Made by a program: the position numbers and the translations under genes
Origin: Massilia terrae
GTDB lineage: Bacteria > Pseudomonadota > Gammaproteobacteria > Burkholderiales > Burkholderiaceae_D
Direction: 5' to 3'
Length of the DNA stretch: 64,000 nt
NCBI RefSeq assembly: GCF_024753145.1
Contig: NZ_JANUGU010000002.1
Span: forward strand, 620,001-684,000
In this document: positions 1 to 8,557 of the stretch, one piece after another
Numbering within the stretch: position 1 is the stretch's first letter
Layout of the letters: each line of letters begins with the position of its first letter
The notes under the pieces: model-generated
Seen by the model: only the letters and a program-made list of their open reading frames with translations
Told to the model about the DNA's origin: nothing
The model's database searches: none

Positions 1-10
1 CAGTCTGGAA

Positions 11-3004
11 TTACACCAGGAAGAAGTGGTCGGTGGTGCCCAGACCCAGGTTGGTCACGCCGGTCACGCCGGTCAGTTTGACGATTGCGTCATTGGCGGT
101 CACGCCACCAGCAACTGCATCGCCCTGGACGAACAGGTAGCTGTTACCCAGGTATTCGAACACGACGGCCGACTTGCCCAGGGTTGCGGTTGCAGCGTCA
201 GCGTCGACGATAGCAGCAGCCAGGGTCGACGGGCCAGTGCCCGAGAAAGTCATCACGCCGTTCTTGACCGAGAAGGTGCCGTTATCTGCAGCGTTTGCAG
301 CAACAGAGCTACCGCCGGCGAACACGATCTGGTCAGCAGCAGCGATTGCCTTGGTCACGTCAGCAGCAGCAGCGGTGGTGCTGACTGCGGTTGCCGATGC
401 CTTGGCGAAGCCAACCAGCGAGTCGATTGCCGGGGTGTTGGCCGATGCGCTCACTGCGTCCGATGCGGCAGCCGTCAGGGTGACGGTGTCAGCGCCCGAA
501 CCCAGCGACACGGTAGCAGCGTGAGCAGCCAGCTTGGCCAGGTTCACGTCCAGCTTGCCGGTCATTGCCGATGCGTCCAGGCTGGTGACCTTCGAGAAGG
601 CCGAGCCGGTCACGTCCAGTTCGCTGGCGCCCGAAGCCACAACCTTGGTCAGCTTGGCGCCGGTGTCGGTGTAGTTCAGGACGTTGTAGGCGTTCGAACC
701 GCCCGACACGACGGTCAGGGTGGTAGCGGTGCCCGACGACAGGATGATGGTCTCGGTGTTGGTGACCTTGGTGTTGGCCGACGAAGCATCGAACACAGCG
801 GTCAGCGAGGTAGCGTTAGCGGCGACCACGTCAGCGGTGTTGTTGTTGGTCAGCGTAGCGTCGGTCTGGTCAACGTCCAGGGTGACGGTCAGCGCGCCAG
901 CGGTCTTCTGGGTCAGCGTCAGTGCGTCGGTGTTGCCCATGTCGCCGGTTGCGCGGAAGCCGATGTTCGCACCAACGTTGATCAGCGAAGCGCCGGCACC
1001 GACGTCGCCCGAAGCGACGAACTCGGTCACGGTGTTCTTCGATGCCAGGATGTCCACGTCCAGGGTCTTAGCCATGGCTTTAGCATCGAACACGTCGAAG
1101 TTCGAGAACGCGCCGATGTTAGCCGAACCAACCAGGCTCAGTGCCAGGGTGTCGACGCCAGCGCCGGCGTCGATGACGTCGGTGCCGTTGATCGCCACAG
1201 CCGAGGTGAAGGTGTCGTTGCCATCGCCCATGGTCACGGTCAGGATGCCCGAACCGCGGGTGGTGATGGTGACGGTGTCGTTGCCTGCGCCGGTGTCGAC
1301 CGAGGTCGCGCCGGTGCCGGTGGTTGCGACGGTGACTTTGTCGTTGCCAGCGCCGGTCGAGACCACTGCATTGTTGGTTTCGTCGACGGTGGTGGTGGTG
1401 GTGTCATCCTTCAGCGTTGCGGTGGTGACGGTGACAACGTCGTTGCCCGTACCGGTGGTGATGCTGTTCACAGCGGAACCGGTGGTCAGGGTCAGTGCGC
1501 CGGTGGCAGCCGAGCCGTCCACGGTGGTCAGCTTGGTGTTGCCAGCGTTCGACACGTCGGCGGTCAGGGCAGCAGCGCCGGCGATGGTGACTTTGGTTGC
1601 CTTGGCAGCGTTGATAGCGATGTCGCTTGCGCCAGCAGCGGTCACGTTCACGGTGGTAGCGACGCCGTCGACAACGGTGACCACGACCGGGGTAGCAGCC
1701 TTGCCTGCGCCGTCAACGGTCAGGTTCAGTGCGTGCGAAGCGGTGGCGTTGTTGATGGTGACGGTGTCAGCCTGGGCGATGTTCTTCAGGGTGACGTTGG
1801 TCAGCGATGCGCCGCTCAGCGAAGCGGTGGTGCCGGTCACGCCGTTCAGGGTCACGGCGGTCAGGGTGGTGCCCTTGGCGGTGACTGCCTTCGAGTCCTG
1901 GTTGTCAACGGTGACGTTTGCGCCGCCGGTGATCGACACGTTGGTCAGGCCAGCGCCGACAACTGCGACGTCTTTAGCGGTTGCATCGCTCTGAGTGATG
2001 GTAACAGCCTTACCGCCCAGCACAACAACGGAATCCGAAGCGTAGGTGCCCACGCCGCCAACGGCGGTGTTCGCTGCGCTGGTCAGGGTCACGTTGGTGG
2101 TGTCCGACACGGTGATCTGGTCAGCTGCGGTACCTGCTGCTGCGACGTTCACGTCGGTGACGCCGGTCCAGCCGGTGGTGCTGAAGTTAACGCCGCCGGT
2201 GGTCAGGACCGAGACTTTCTCGACGTTGGTAACGGTAACGGAATTGGCGCTTACGGTCGGGCCGATGACGTTGAACTGATTGGTTGCTGCGGTAGCAACG
2301 TCAGCGAAACGGATCGTATCGACGCCTGCGCCACCATCGATGTTGTCGAAGGTGGTCAGGTTGTTCTTGGTGCCGTCCGGCGAGGTCGCCAGGATGACGT
2401 CGTCACCGCCGGTCAGGACCGGGGTATCGATTGCGCCGGTCAGCTGGAAGGTGACCGGAGGAACGACCGGGGTGGTGACCTTGGTGATGGTGGCTGCCAG
2501 GGCTGCCGGGTCGATTGCTGCGGCCAGCGTAGCGTCGTCGACGATGGTTGCCATCCAGCCTTTAGCTTGCTGGTTGGCGTAGTCGCCGCTGTAGCCCAGT
2601 TGCTGAGCGGTGGTGGTCAGGCCGTTGGTGAACGCAGTCGCAGCAGCAACTTTGTCGTTGTATGCCTTCAGGTCGGTGCCTTGAGCGCCGGCAGCGATTT
2701 GGGTAACTGCGTTGTCAACGGTGATCTTGCCGTTCAGCAGCAGTTGGCCCCAGTAGTTCAGGCCCGGGGTGTCCGGCTGGTGGCCGAACAGGTTTTGGTA
2801 AACGGTAGCGATGACATGGTATGCATCCATGCCAGCGTAGGCTGCTTTGTATTCAGCCGAAGCGGCGAACGCTGCCGACACAGCGGCGGTGCTGCCTTTG
2901 TTGGCGGTGATGACGCCGTCCCAGTAGGACAGGCCAGCGGCGTCAGCCGGGCGGTTGAAGTACGCCACGTACAGGGCCTGGATTTGGGCGGTATAAGTTG
3001 CCAT
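11..3004 (-). CDS. DUF4214 / RTX-like giant surface (S-layer-type) protein
   Basis: A 997-residue Thr/Val/Ala/Asp-rich protein, probably secreted and forming or decorating the cell surface. Residues about 5-115 contain two DUF4214-type segments (YFNRPADAAGLSYW and LFGHQPDTPGLNYW). The rest is beta-strand-like repetitive sequence with scattered calcium-binding nonapeptide-like motifs (GGAGVDTI, GTGNDVVTV, GAGNDKVTV, GAGNDTVTI, GDGNDTF, GSGADTV). I find no cysteine, and there is no N-terminal signal peptide, which fits type I secretion through a C-terminal signal (inference). The start is supported by AGGAGC eight bases upstream. A long leader carries a possible promoter and a CRP-like palindrome. 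S-layer versus adhesin cannot be settled from sequence. Confidence 0.85.
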   Translation of the reverse strand: MATYTAQIQALYVAYFNRPADAAGLSYWDGVITANKGSTAAVSAAFAASAEYKAAYAGMDAYHVIATVYQNLFGHQPDTPGLNYWGQLLLNGKITVDNAVTQIAAGAQGTDLKAYNDKVAAATAFTNGLTTTAQQLGYSGDYANQQAKGWMATIVDDATLAAAIDPAALAATITKVTTPVVPPVTFQLTGAIDTPVLTGGDDVILATSPDGTKNNLTTFDNIDGGAGVDTIRFADVATAATNQFNVIGPTVSANSVTVTNVEKVSVLTTGGVNFSTTGWTGVTDVNVAAAGTAADQITVSDTTNVTLTSAANTAVGGVGTYASDSVVVLGGKAVTITQSDATAKDVAVVGAGLTNVSITGGANVTVDNQDSKAVTAKGTTLTAVTLNGVTGTTASLSGASLTNVTLKNIAQADTVTINNATASHALNLTVDGAGKAATPVVVTVVDGVATTVNVTAAGASDIAINAAKATKVTIAGAAALTADVSNAGNTKLTTVDGSAATGALTLTTGSAVNSITTGTGNDVVTVTTATLKDDTTTTTVDETNNAVVSTGAGNDKVTVATTGTGATSVDTGAGNDTVTITTRGSGILTVTMGDGNDTFTSAVAINGTDVIDAGAGVDTLALSLVGSANIGAFSNFDVFDAKAMAKTLDVDILASKNTVTEFVASGDVGAGASLINVGANIGFRATGDMGNTDALTLTQKTAGALTVTLDVDQTDATLTNNNTADVVAANATSLTAVFDASSANTKVTNTETIILSSGTATTLTVVSGGSNAYNVLNYTDTGAKLTKVVASGASELDVTGSAFSKVTSLDASAMTGKLDVNLAKLAAHAATVSLGSGADTVTLTAAASDAVSASANTPAIDSLVGFAKASATAVSTTAAAADVTKAIAAADQIVFAGGSSVAANAADNGTFSVKNGVMTFSGTGPSTLAAAIVDADAATATLGKSAVVFEYLGNSYLFVQGDAVAGGVTANDAIVKLTGVTGVTNLGLGTTDHFFLV

Positions 3005-3107
3005 TCAATGCTCCTAAGATATTTGCGATCAAGGTTAAATTTGCAGCTGCGCAAAGCGCCCTACAATCCAACGGTGCGAATCATGACAGACGCTACTACT
3101 CAGTTAA

Positions 3108-3123
3108 TGTGATGGCGATCACA
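3108..3123. promoter_or_regulatory. CRP-like palindrome upstream of surface-protein gene
   Basis: TGTGATGGCGATCACA matches TGTGA-N6-TCACA exactly, and the palindrome extends one base further on each side (AATGTGAT...ATCACATc). It lies about 105-120 bases before the start codon. A CATGAT hexamer (3080-3085, minus strand) lies at the distance expected for a class II CRP-activated promoter. The Crp-family gene at 8558 encodes the matching recognition helix. Confidence 0.6.
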
Positions 3124-3181
3124 TCCTCAAAGAAATATTGTCTCGAACTTGTATGTGTTCATCACCTTTTGTCGGTCATGC

Positions 3182-3210
3182 ATTATCTGGCATAAGGAAC
3201 GGCTGAGCAA
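3182..3210 (-). promoter_or_regulatory. Candidate sigma70 promoter of surface-protein gene
   Basis: On the minus strand TTGCTC (3205-3210) and GATAAT (3182-3187) are separated by 17 bases. Transcription from here would give a leader of about 170 nt containing the CRP-like site. Found by eye only. Confidence 0.4.
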
Positions 3211-3395
3211 GATCCTGCCCATACCCACGGCGAGTCATGGGCAGGACCTTCCACGATAACCCTGTTCTGCCATCGTTTTCTGCCAATTGCAAACAAACAA
3301 CAGTAGCAAGCTGCTATCAACTTTCTCTTACAACGCAGAAATTTGCGCGTAGGAAATGACACATTTTTGCCACTTAGCCTCAGGCTGATGGAAGC

Positions 3396-3426
3396 TAAAA
3401 AGAAAGCCCCGCAATCCGCGGGGCTT
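3396..3426 (-). terminator. Rho-independent terminator of FecR gene
   Basis: Perfect 9-bp stem (AAGCCCCGC at 3404-3412 with GCGGGGCTT at 3418-3426), 5-base loop, followed on the minus strand by TTTCTTTTT. It sits just downstream of the FecR stop codon. Confidence 0.85.
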
Positions 3427-3448
3427 CGTGGTGTGCAAGCAACAAGCT

Positions 3449-4750
3449 TCAGCGCGACCAGAAGGTGACGCCTTGGGTGGTGCGCGTATCGTCCAGCCGG
3501 CGCTGGAACAGGTAGGCCGCGCTGCCGCCGTTCTGGTTGCTCAGCACGCCCGAGACGTCGGTATTACTCTTGAGCGTGAACAGCGAATCGTTCGAGGTAT
3601 TGAAGTGGCCGTCGCTGGTCACCGTTCCGGTGGAGGTCATCTTGAAGGTCTCGCTGCCGCTGACGAGGTCGAAGCCAGTGTTGAACGTGGCCTTGTCGAA
3701 ATCGAAACTCAGCGTGCCATTCTTGACCGCGGCCGCAACGGCCGACTTGGTCGGGTCGTCACTAAATATATAGGCTTCGCTGCCCTTCAGGTTGAAGGCC
3801 ACGCTGCCGCGCTCCGGCGTCACGTAGTCTTCGCCGGCGGTGCGCACGATCATGAACGGACCCTGGAACAGCCGCTCTGCGCCATCCGGCACGCTGAACG
3901 CGATATTGGCCGGCTGGTTGAGCACCTGGACCCAGCGTCCCCACTGGATTTCGCGCTGCGGCGCCGACGGCGTGGTGATCGGTGGCGGGACGTTATCCAC
4001 CACCGGCGGCGCGGTCACCGGTGGCCGCGCCACGATCTTGTCGAGCGAATCGGTTTTCTTGGCGTCAATTGCAGGATCCGAATTGGTGCTGGCCTTGGCC
4101 AGCGGCTCGTCGCCGCGCGGCGGCGAGACCTGGTCCGGCGAATTGGTCACGCTCGACATGAGCTGGGGAGCCGGCTGGCCGCGCTTGATCTGCAGCAGCT
4201 GGCCGCGCTGGGCCGCCGACAGTTCGCGGCTGGTCGCGCCCTCGCACGGGCCGCCGCCTTCCGGCGTGCAAGCGCCGCCGAAGCCGGTGACGATCACGCG
4301 GCCGGTCAGCACCGACACGCGCGAGGTGTCGGCATCCGTATGAACAGTGAAATCGGTGCCGCGCACGCCGATGGCCGCCACCGGGGTGTTGAAACGGAAG
4401 TTCTGGCGCGCCAGCTTGACCGCGTCACCCGATTTGCTACGGGCCACGCCGCTGATGAGTTCAAGCTTGACGTGGGTGTTCGCGGGATTCTTGCTGTCGA
4501 CCTGGTAGGTGACGATCTTGGCCTTGGTGTTCGGGCGCAGGACGAACAGGCCGTTGTCGACCGTCTTCACATATAAATACCCGTCATCGCCGGTGGTCAG
4601 CAGGTCGCCCTCGTTCACCGGCGCGCCCTCGGCGGCCGCGCGATCGGCAATATGGGATGCGCCGGCCGTAAAGATGACTTTGCCTGCCTCGGCGGCATGC
4701 ACCTGCGCGGCCACGGCCACGCTGCAGACAAGAATTAGTCGACGCAACAT
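3449..4750 (-). CDS. FecR-domain periplasmic/exported protein
   Basis: A 433-residue exported protein. The chosen ATG gives a typical signal peptide (MLRRLILVCSVAVAAQVHA); a longer reading frame exists but would hide it. Residues about 25-160 match the FecR fold (GEAKVIFTAG-like start, DGYLYVKTVDNGLFVLRPNTKA, then NFRFNTPVAAIGVRGTDFTV), the form found in stand-alone FecR proteins rather than TonB-linked anti-sigma factors. A Pro-rich linker (about 235-275) leads to a C-terminal domain I do not recognise. It is divergent from a CHASE2 cyclase; FecR, CHASE2-cyclase and a TPR/barrel protein next to each other suggest one envelope signalling unit (inference). A CRP-like site lies upstream. Confidence 0.8.
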   Translation of the reverse strand: MLRRLILVCSVAVAAQVHAAEAGKVIFTAGASHIADRAAAEGAPVNEGDLLTTGDDGYLYVKTVDNGLFVLRPNTKAKIVTYQVDSKNPANTHVKLELISGVARSKSGDAVKLARQNFRFNTPVAAIGVRGTDFTVHTDADTSRVSVLTGRVIVTGFGGACTPEGGGPCEGATSRELSAAQRGQLLQIKRGQPAPQLMSSVTNSPDQVSPPRGDEPLAKASTNSDPAIDAKKTDSLDKIVARPPVTAPPVVDNVPPPITTPSAPQREIQWGRWVQVLNQPANIAFSVPDGAERLFQGPFMIVRTAGEDYVTPERGSVAFNLKGSEAYIFSDDPTKSAVAAAVKNGTLSFDFDKATFNTGFDLVSGSETFKMTSTGTVTSDGHFNTSNDSLFTLKSNTDVSGVLSNQNGGSAAYLFQRRLDDTRTTQGVTFWSR

Positions 4751-4804
4751 TTTTTGTTCTTTCCCCTTTTCTCCGCGATTATGCGGGTCGCCTGTCGGCA
4801 ATTC

Positions 4805-4820
4805 CGTGACGGCCATCACA
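4805..4820. promoter_or_regulatory. CRP-like palindrome upstream of FecR gene
   Basis: CGTGACGGCCATCACA matches TGTGA-N6-TCACA with one mismatch. On the minus strand a TAAAAT hexamer (about 4819-4824) overlaps its edge, so binding could block rather than activate a FecR promoter. It lies in the divergent region shared with the CHASE2 cyclase gene. Confidence 0.45.
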
Positions 4821-4946
4821 TTTTAGTCTAAAGTCGAGCCCGCTTCGACGAGCTGTGGCTTGGAGGCATTTCCTCCTCGGTAATGGTTGCGAGGCGATAT
4901 ACTTTAGGTTTCAGTTTCTATAGCAACAATAATTTCCCAGACTGAG

Positions 4947-6854
4947 TTGGGTACAGCGACGAATCTCTCTCCTGCAGCACGCCCCGCCTCGCGCCTGACC
5001 GCGCCCCTGGCACGGGCGGTGATCGCCCTGCTCGCGCTCGCCTTGACCGTGGCGCTGGAGTGGAATCCTTCCGCCCGACCGTCGTTTTTCGGCAACGAAT
5101 TGCTGCGCGACGCTTTCGTGCGGCTGCACGCAACCGATGCGCCGGATCCACGCGTGCTGGTGGTCGACATCGACGAGGCCAGCCTGAAGCGCCTCGGTCC
5201 CTGGCCCTGGCCGCACGAACGCATCGCCGACCTGGTGGAAATCCTGCTGACGCGCTACCAGGCGCGCGGCGTCGCCCTCGACATCCTGCTGCCGGAAGCC
5301 AGCGACGCGCTGGGCGATGCCCGTCTTGCCGCGCTGGCCGGACACGGACCGCTGGTGCTGGCCCAGGCCTTCGACTACGACTTCGAACACAAGCGTCCGG
5401 AACCGGTGCGCGCCGGCGTGCTGTCGGGCGCCGTGCCGGCCCTGCCGCCGGGCGTGCCGGCCACCGGCTACATCGCCAGCCATCCCGGCCTCGCGCAGGC
5501 CCGCCACGCCGGCAATATCGGCTTCATTCCCGACCCCGACGGCGTGCTGCGCCGCGTGCCGCTGGTGACCAGCTATGAAGGGCGCCAGTATCCGGCCCTG
5601 GCGCTCGCGCTGCTGCAGTGCTGCAGCGGCCAGTCCCTGCCCGCCCTGCCGGCCGATCCGCTGCAGCGCATCGACTTCAAGCGCGACTGGACCGCCTACA
5701 CCCTGGCCAGCGCTGCCGACATCCTCGATCAGGCGATCGTGCCGGCCAGCGCCAGCGGACGGCTGGTGATCGTCGGCTCGTCCTCGCTCGGCCTGTCGGA
5801 CCGAGTCGCCACCCCGTTCGCCGCCAGCCGCCCCGGCCTGGGCGTGCAGGCCGCGATGCTGTCCACCCTGCTCGACCGCCAGCAGGGCAAGACGCCCGCG
5901 CCGTGGCCGGGCCGCGTGCTGGCCTGCCTGTGCGCACTGGGCGCGGTGCTGCTGGCCACCTTCGCCTTCCCGCGCCTGTCGGCCGCGGCCAGCGTCGGCC
6001 TGCTGGGCGCTGTCTCGGTGCTGTGGCTGCTGGTGGCGTTCGCCGCCGCCCCGCACGACCCGCTGTTCTCGACCACCGCGCCGCTGGCCACCAACCTGTT
6101 CCTGCTGGCGGTGGCGGTGCCCTACCAGTGGCAGCTCACTCAGCGCAAGTCGCGCCGCCTGCTCGACACCCTGCGCCAGTACGTCGCGCCCGGCGTGGTG
6201 GCCGAGCTGCTGCGCAGCGATATGGAAGACCCGCTGGCCCCGCGCCAGCTCGACGTGACCACGCTGATCGCCGACATGGAGGGCTACACCAGCCAGGTCG
6301 AGACACTGTCGATGGAAGACGCGGCCGAGCTGACGCGCGCCTTCCTCGACTGCCTGACCGGCCCCGTGATCGCGCTCGGCGGCACGCTCGACAAATACAC
6401 CGGCGACGGCCTGGTCGCGTTCTGGGGCGCACCGCTGCCGATGGAGCAGCACGCCGACCTCGCGCTCGACGCCGCGCTGCAGATCGTGCACCGCGTGCGC
6501 CAGCTGTCGCGCCAGCGCGAGCGTGCCGGCCTGCCGCGCCTGCGGGTGCGCATCGGGATCGAAAGCGGCCCCGCGATGGCGGGCGATTTCGGCACCTCGT
6601 TCCGCAGCATCTACACCGCCGTCGGCGACAGCGTGAACACCGCTTCGCGGCTGGAGCAGGCCGCGCGCGACTTCCCGCATGACGTGATCATCGGCGCCGG
6701 CGCGGTCGAGCGCGCGCGCCGCCACCGCTTCCTGCTGCTGGGCGAGCGCCAGCTGCGCGGCAAGGGCCGCAGCACCACGCTGTACACGCTCGACCAGGGC
6801 GCGGCCGGCGCGGCGCCGCTGCCGCAGCCCGCCGCCGCGGAGGCGCGCGCATGA
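4947..6854 (+). CDS. CHASE2-domain class III adenylate/guanylate cyclase
   Basis: A 635-residue membrane-bound nucleotide cyclase. A first membrane segment (about 23-37) is followed by an extracytoplasmic CHASE2 sensor (about 40-325), a cluster of hydrophobic helices (about 325-400) and a cytoplasmic class III cyclase domain (about 430-605). Both metal aspartates are visible, in LIADMEGYTSQ and in YTGDGLVAFWGAP, so the enzyme should be active; cAMP is the likely product but cGMP is not excluded. The start used is TTG with no clear ribosome site; an internal GTG about 25 codons in is possible. It overlaps the next gene by ATGA, so the two are co-translated, and is divergent from FecR. Confidence 0.87.
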   Translation: MGTATNLSPAARPASRLTAPLARAVIALLALALTVALEWNPSARPSFFGNELLRDAFVRLHATDAPDPRVLVVDIDEASLKRLGPWPWPHERIADLVEILLTRYQARGVALDILLPEASDALGDARLAALAGHGPLVLAQAFDYDFEHKRPEPVRAGVLSGAVPALPPGVPATGYIASHPGLAQARHAGNIGFIPDPDGVLRRVPLVTSYEGRQYPALALALLQCCSGQSLPALPADPLQRIDFKRDWTAYTLASAADILDQAIVPASASGRLVIVGSSSLGLSDRVATPFAASRPGLGVQAAMLSTLLDRQQGKTPAPWPGRVLACLCALGAVLLATFAFPRLSAAASVGLLGAVSVLWLLVAFAAAPHDPLFSTTAPLATNLFLLAVAVPYQWQLTQRKSRRLLDTLRQYVAPGVVAELLRSDMEDPLAPRQLDVTTLIADMEGYTSQVETLSMEDAAELTRAFLDCLTGPVIALGGTLDKYTGDGLVAFWGAPLPMEQHADLALDAALQIVHRVRQLSRQRERAGLPRLRVRIGIESGPAMAGDFGTSFRSIYTAVGDSVNTASRLEQAARDFPHDVIIGAGAVERARRHRFLLLGERQLRGKGRSTTLYTLDQGAAGAAPLPQPAAAEARA

Positions 6855-8095
6855 GGCTAAGGAACGTGTGTGCCGTACTCGCCGTGGCCGCCCTGGCGCA
6901 AGGCTGCGCGCAGACGCAGGACGCGCGCGTGCAGCAGGACCTGTACCAGGATGCACTGCAGTCGATCGCCGAGGGACGCCGCGACGACGCCTCGCGCGAG
7001 CTGCGCGAGCAGATCGAGAAGGAACCGGAGCACGCCGGCGCCTGGCTCGACCTGGCCATGACCCAGTGCTCGCTCGGCCACTCCGACGAAGCCGAGCGCA
7101 TGTTCGCCACCATCGAGACCCGCTTCGCGCCGAAGGAGATGACGCCGGGCTGGTACGAGATGCTGCGCCTGATCGCCGAAGCGCGCGAGAACGGCTGCAA
7201 CCACTGGCATCCTTCCAGTGCCTGGTCGGTGGCGGCCGGCCGCGGGGTCGACCAGAACGTCAACCAGGGCGCGCTCAGTTCGATGTACGTGACCAGCGGC
7301 CCGGATGGCGTCACCCAGCACGAGCTGACCAGCGACTTCCTGCCGATGCACGACCAGTACACCCAGCTGTCCGGCGACTACACGCGCGACCTCTCGGCAA
7401 ATGGCGCGATCGGTTTCGTCCAGTATGCGGTGAGGCGCAACGACCGCCTGCACCAGTACGACAGCGGGGCCGCGTTTGCCGGCATCGACAATCCGTGGCG
7501 CCTTGGCCACTGGGGCCTACGCGGCACCCTGACCGGCGGCCTGGTCACCCTCGGCGGCAGCCTGTACCAGCGCCAGGTGCAGGGCCAGCTGCGGATCCAG
7601 CCGCCCCTGCCGCTGCCCGCCGGGATCCAGTTCAACCTGCTGCTGGGCGGGACCTACAACGGCTTCCTGACCCTGAACAATTTCAATTCCAACGTCTGGG
7701 AGGAGCGCGGCCTGCTCACCTGGCGCCAGCCGAGCCGTTCTGCCAGCGTGACGCTCGGCCACTTGCGCGACCGCGCGCTGGCGCAGCGCCCCGGCGGGGA
7801 CCGCGACGGCTGGATCGCCAGCGCCACCCTGCGCCAGCACCTCGTCGGCCCGCTCGGCGGCGAGCTGGGCTTCACGCGCCAGGACTGGAACAGCAGCAGC
7901 GCCTATGCGCCCGGCGTGATCGAGGAGGTGCGCGCGCAGCGTACCCGTGTACTGCGCGGCAACCTGACCTGGCTGCTCGACAAGCACCAGTCGATCCAGC
8001 TCGAGGGCCGGATCGTGCGTAACCGCGAGAACATTTCGATCTTCCAGTACAACGACCGCCAGCTGCAGCTGAGCTGGCAGTGGCAGGGTTCCTGA
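6851..8095 (+). CDS. TPR lipoprotein with predicted outer-membrane beta-barrel
   Basis: A 414-residue protein with a lipoprotein-type signal (MRLRNVCAVLAVAALAQGC; lipobox LAQGC). Residues about 25-115 form two or three TPR-like helices (DALQSIAEGRRDDASRELRE; GAWLDLAMTQCSLGHSDEAE). From about 125 to the C-terminus the sequence alternates polar and hydrophobic residues in beta-strand fashion and ends with an aromatic-rich strand, as in surface-lipoprotein-assembly (DUF560/Slam-like) barrels. It overlaps the cyclase gene by four bases. Inference: the barrel is the outer-membrane component of the FecR/CHASE2 unit. The barrel assignment is from sequence character only. Confidence 0.7.
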   Translation: MRLRNVCAVLAVAALAQGCAQTQDARVQQDLYQDALQSIAEGRRDDASRELREQIEKEPEHAGAWLDLAMTQCSLGHSDEAERMFATIETRFAPKEMTPGWYEMLRLIAEARENGCNHWHPSSAWSVAAGRGVDQNVNQGALSSMYVTSGPDGVTQHELTSDFLPMHDQYTQLSGDYTRDLSANGAIGFVQYAVRRNDRLHQYDSGAAFAGIDNPWRLGHWGLRGTLTGGLVTLGGSLYQRQVQGQLRIQPPLPLPAGIQFNLLLGGTYNGFLTLNNFNSNVWEERGLLTWRQPSRSASVTLGHLRDRALAQRPGGDRDGWIASATLRQHLVGPLGGELGFTRQDWNSSSAYAPGVIEEVRAQRTRVLRGNLTWLLDKHQSIQLEGRIVRNRENISIFQYNDRQLQLSWQWQGS

Positions 8096-8146
8096 TGCGC
8101 CTGCCACCAGGCGATGCGGCCAAAAAGCCTCATCCGGCGGCCGCGA

Positions 8147-8177
8147 TTGACGCGAACTCGGCGCAAGCGGCTACAAT
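8147..8177 (+). promoter_or_regulatory. Candidate promoter of vanZ-like/crp-like pair
   Basis: TTGACG (8147-8152) and TACAAT (8172-8177) with a 19-base spacer, slightly long for sigma70, upstream of the VanZ-like gene. Confidence 0.35.
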
Positions 8178-8217
8178 CTCGGCTGTCGGAAATCTTTCCG
8201 GTTGAGCCGGGAGTGCG

Positions 8218-8550
8218 ATGGTGTGGGAGGTTTTGCTGATTTGCTTGGGCGGCGTGGCCGTGGTGGCCGGATGCCTGGTTCCTAACCGCTACCTGCCGCG
8301 CGCGATGCCGAACGATAAGTTCCTGCACTTTGCCGCCTTCGCCGTGCTGGCCGCGCTGGCGCTGCGCATCGCACACGGGCGCGTCGAGGCAGCGCTGTGG
8401 CTGCTGGGCCTGTTGCTTGCAGGCTGGGCAATTGAGTGTTTGCAAGCTCTGGTCCCCGACCGCAAGTTTTGCTGGCGCGACATTGGCGCCAATGCAGCCG
8501 GGATCGCCTTTGCCGCCGCCTGCACCGGCCTGTATGCCGGACTCGCGTGA
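8218..8550 (+). CDS. VanZ-like membrane protein
   Basis: A 110-residue integral membrane protein with three or four hydrophobic helices. It carries VanZ-family features: PNDKFLHFAAFAVLA (the conserved D-K-x-x-H near the second helix) and ECLQALVPDRKFCWRDIGANAAGI in the last part. VanZ-like proteins are of unknown biochemical role outside teicoplanin resistance and are frequent next to exopolysaccharide genes. GGGAG seven bases upstream supports the start. It is followed eight bases later by the Crp-family gene and then the export operon. Confidence 0.8.
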   Translation: MVWEVLLICLGGVAVVAGCLVPNRYLPRAMPNDKFLHFAAFAVLAALALRIAHGRVEAALWLLGLLLAGWAIECLQALVPDRKFCWRDIGANAAGIAFAAACTGLYAGLA

Positions 8551-8557
8551 AGATTGA

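Larger units (their letters stand above)
3005..3448. other. Intergenic leader and terminator region
   Basis: About 440 bases without a gene. The right end holds the terminator of the FecR gene; the left part is the long leader of the surface-protein gene, with a sigma70-like promoter and a CRP-like palindrome. Nothing else convincing was seen between about 3211 and 3395, which is A/T-richer than the surroundings. Confidence 0.6.

Noticed and set aside
26-3112. 1028-codon open frame opposite the surface-protein gene
   Set aside because: High-G+C repetitive coding sequence leaves the antisense strand open. The product is low-complexity His/Gly/Val/Asp-rich without any domain, while the minus strand has DUF4214 motifs and a ribosome site.
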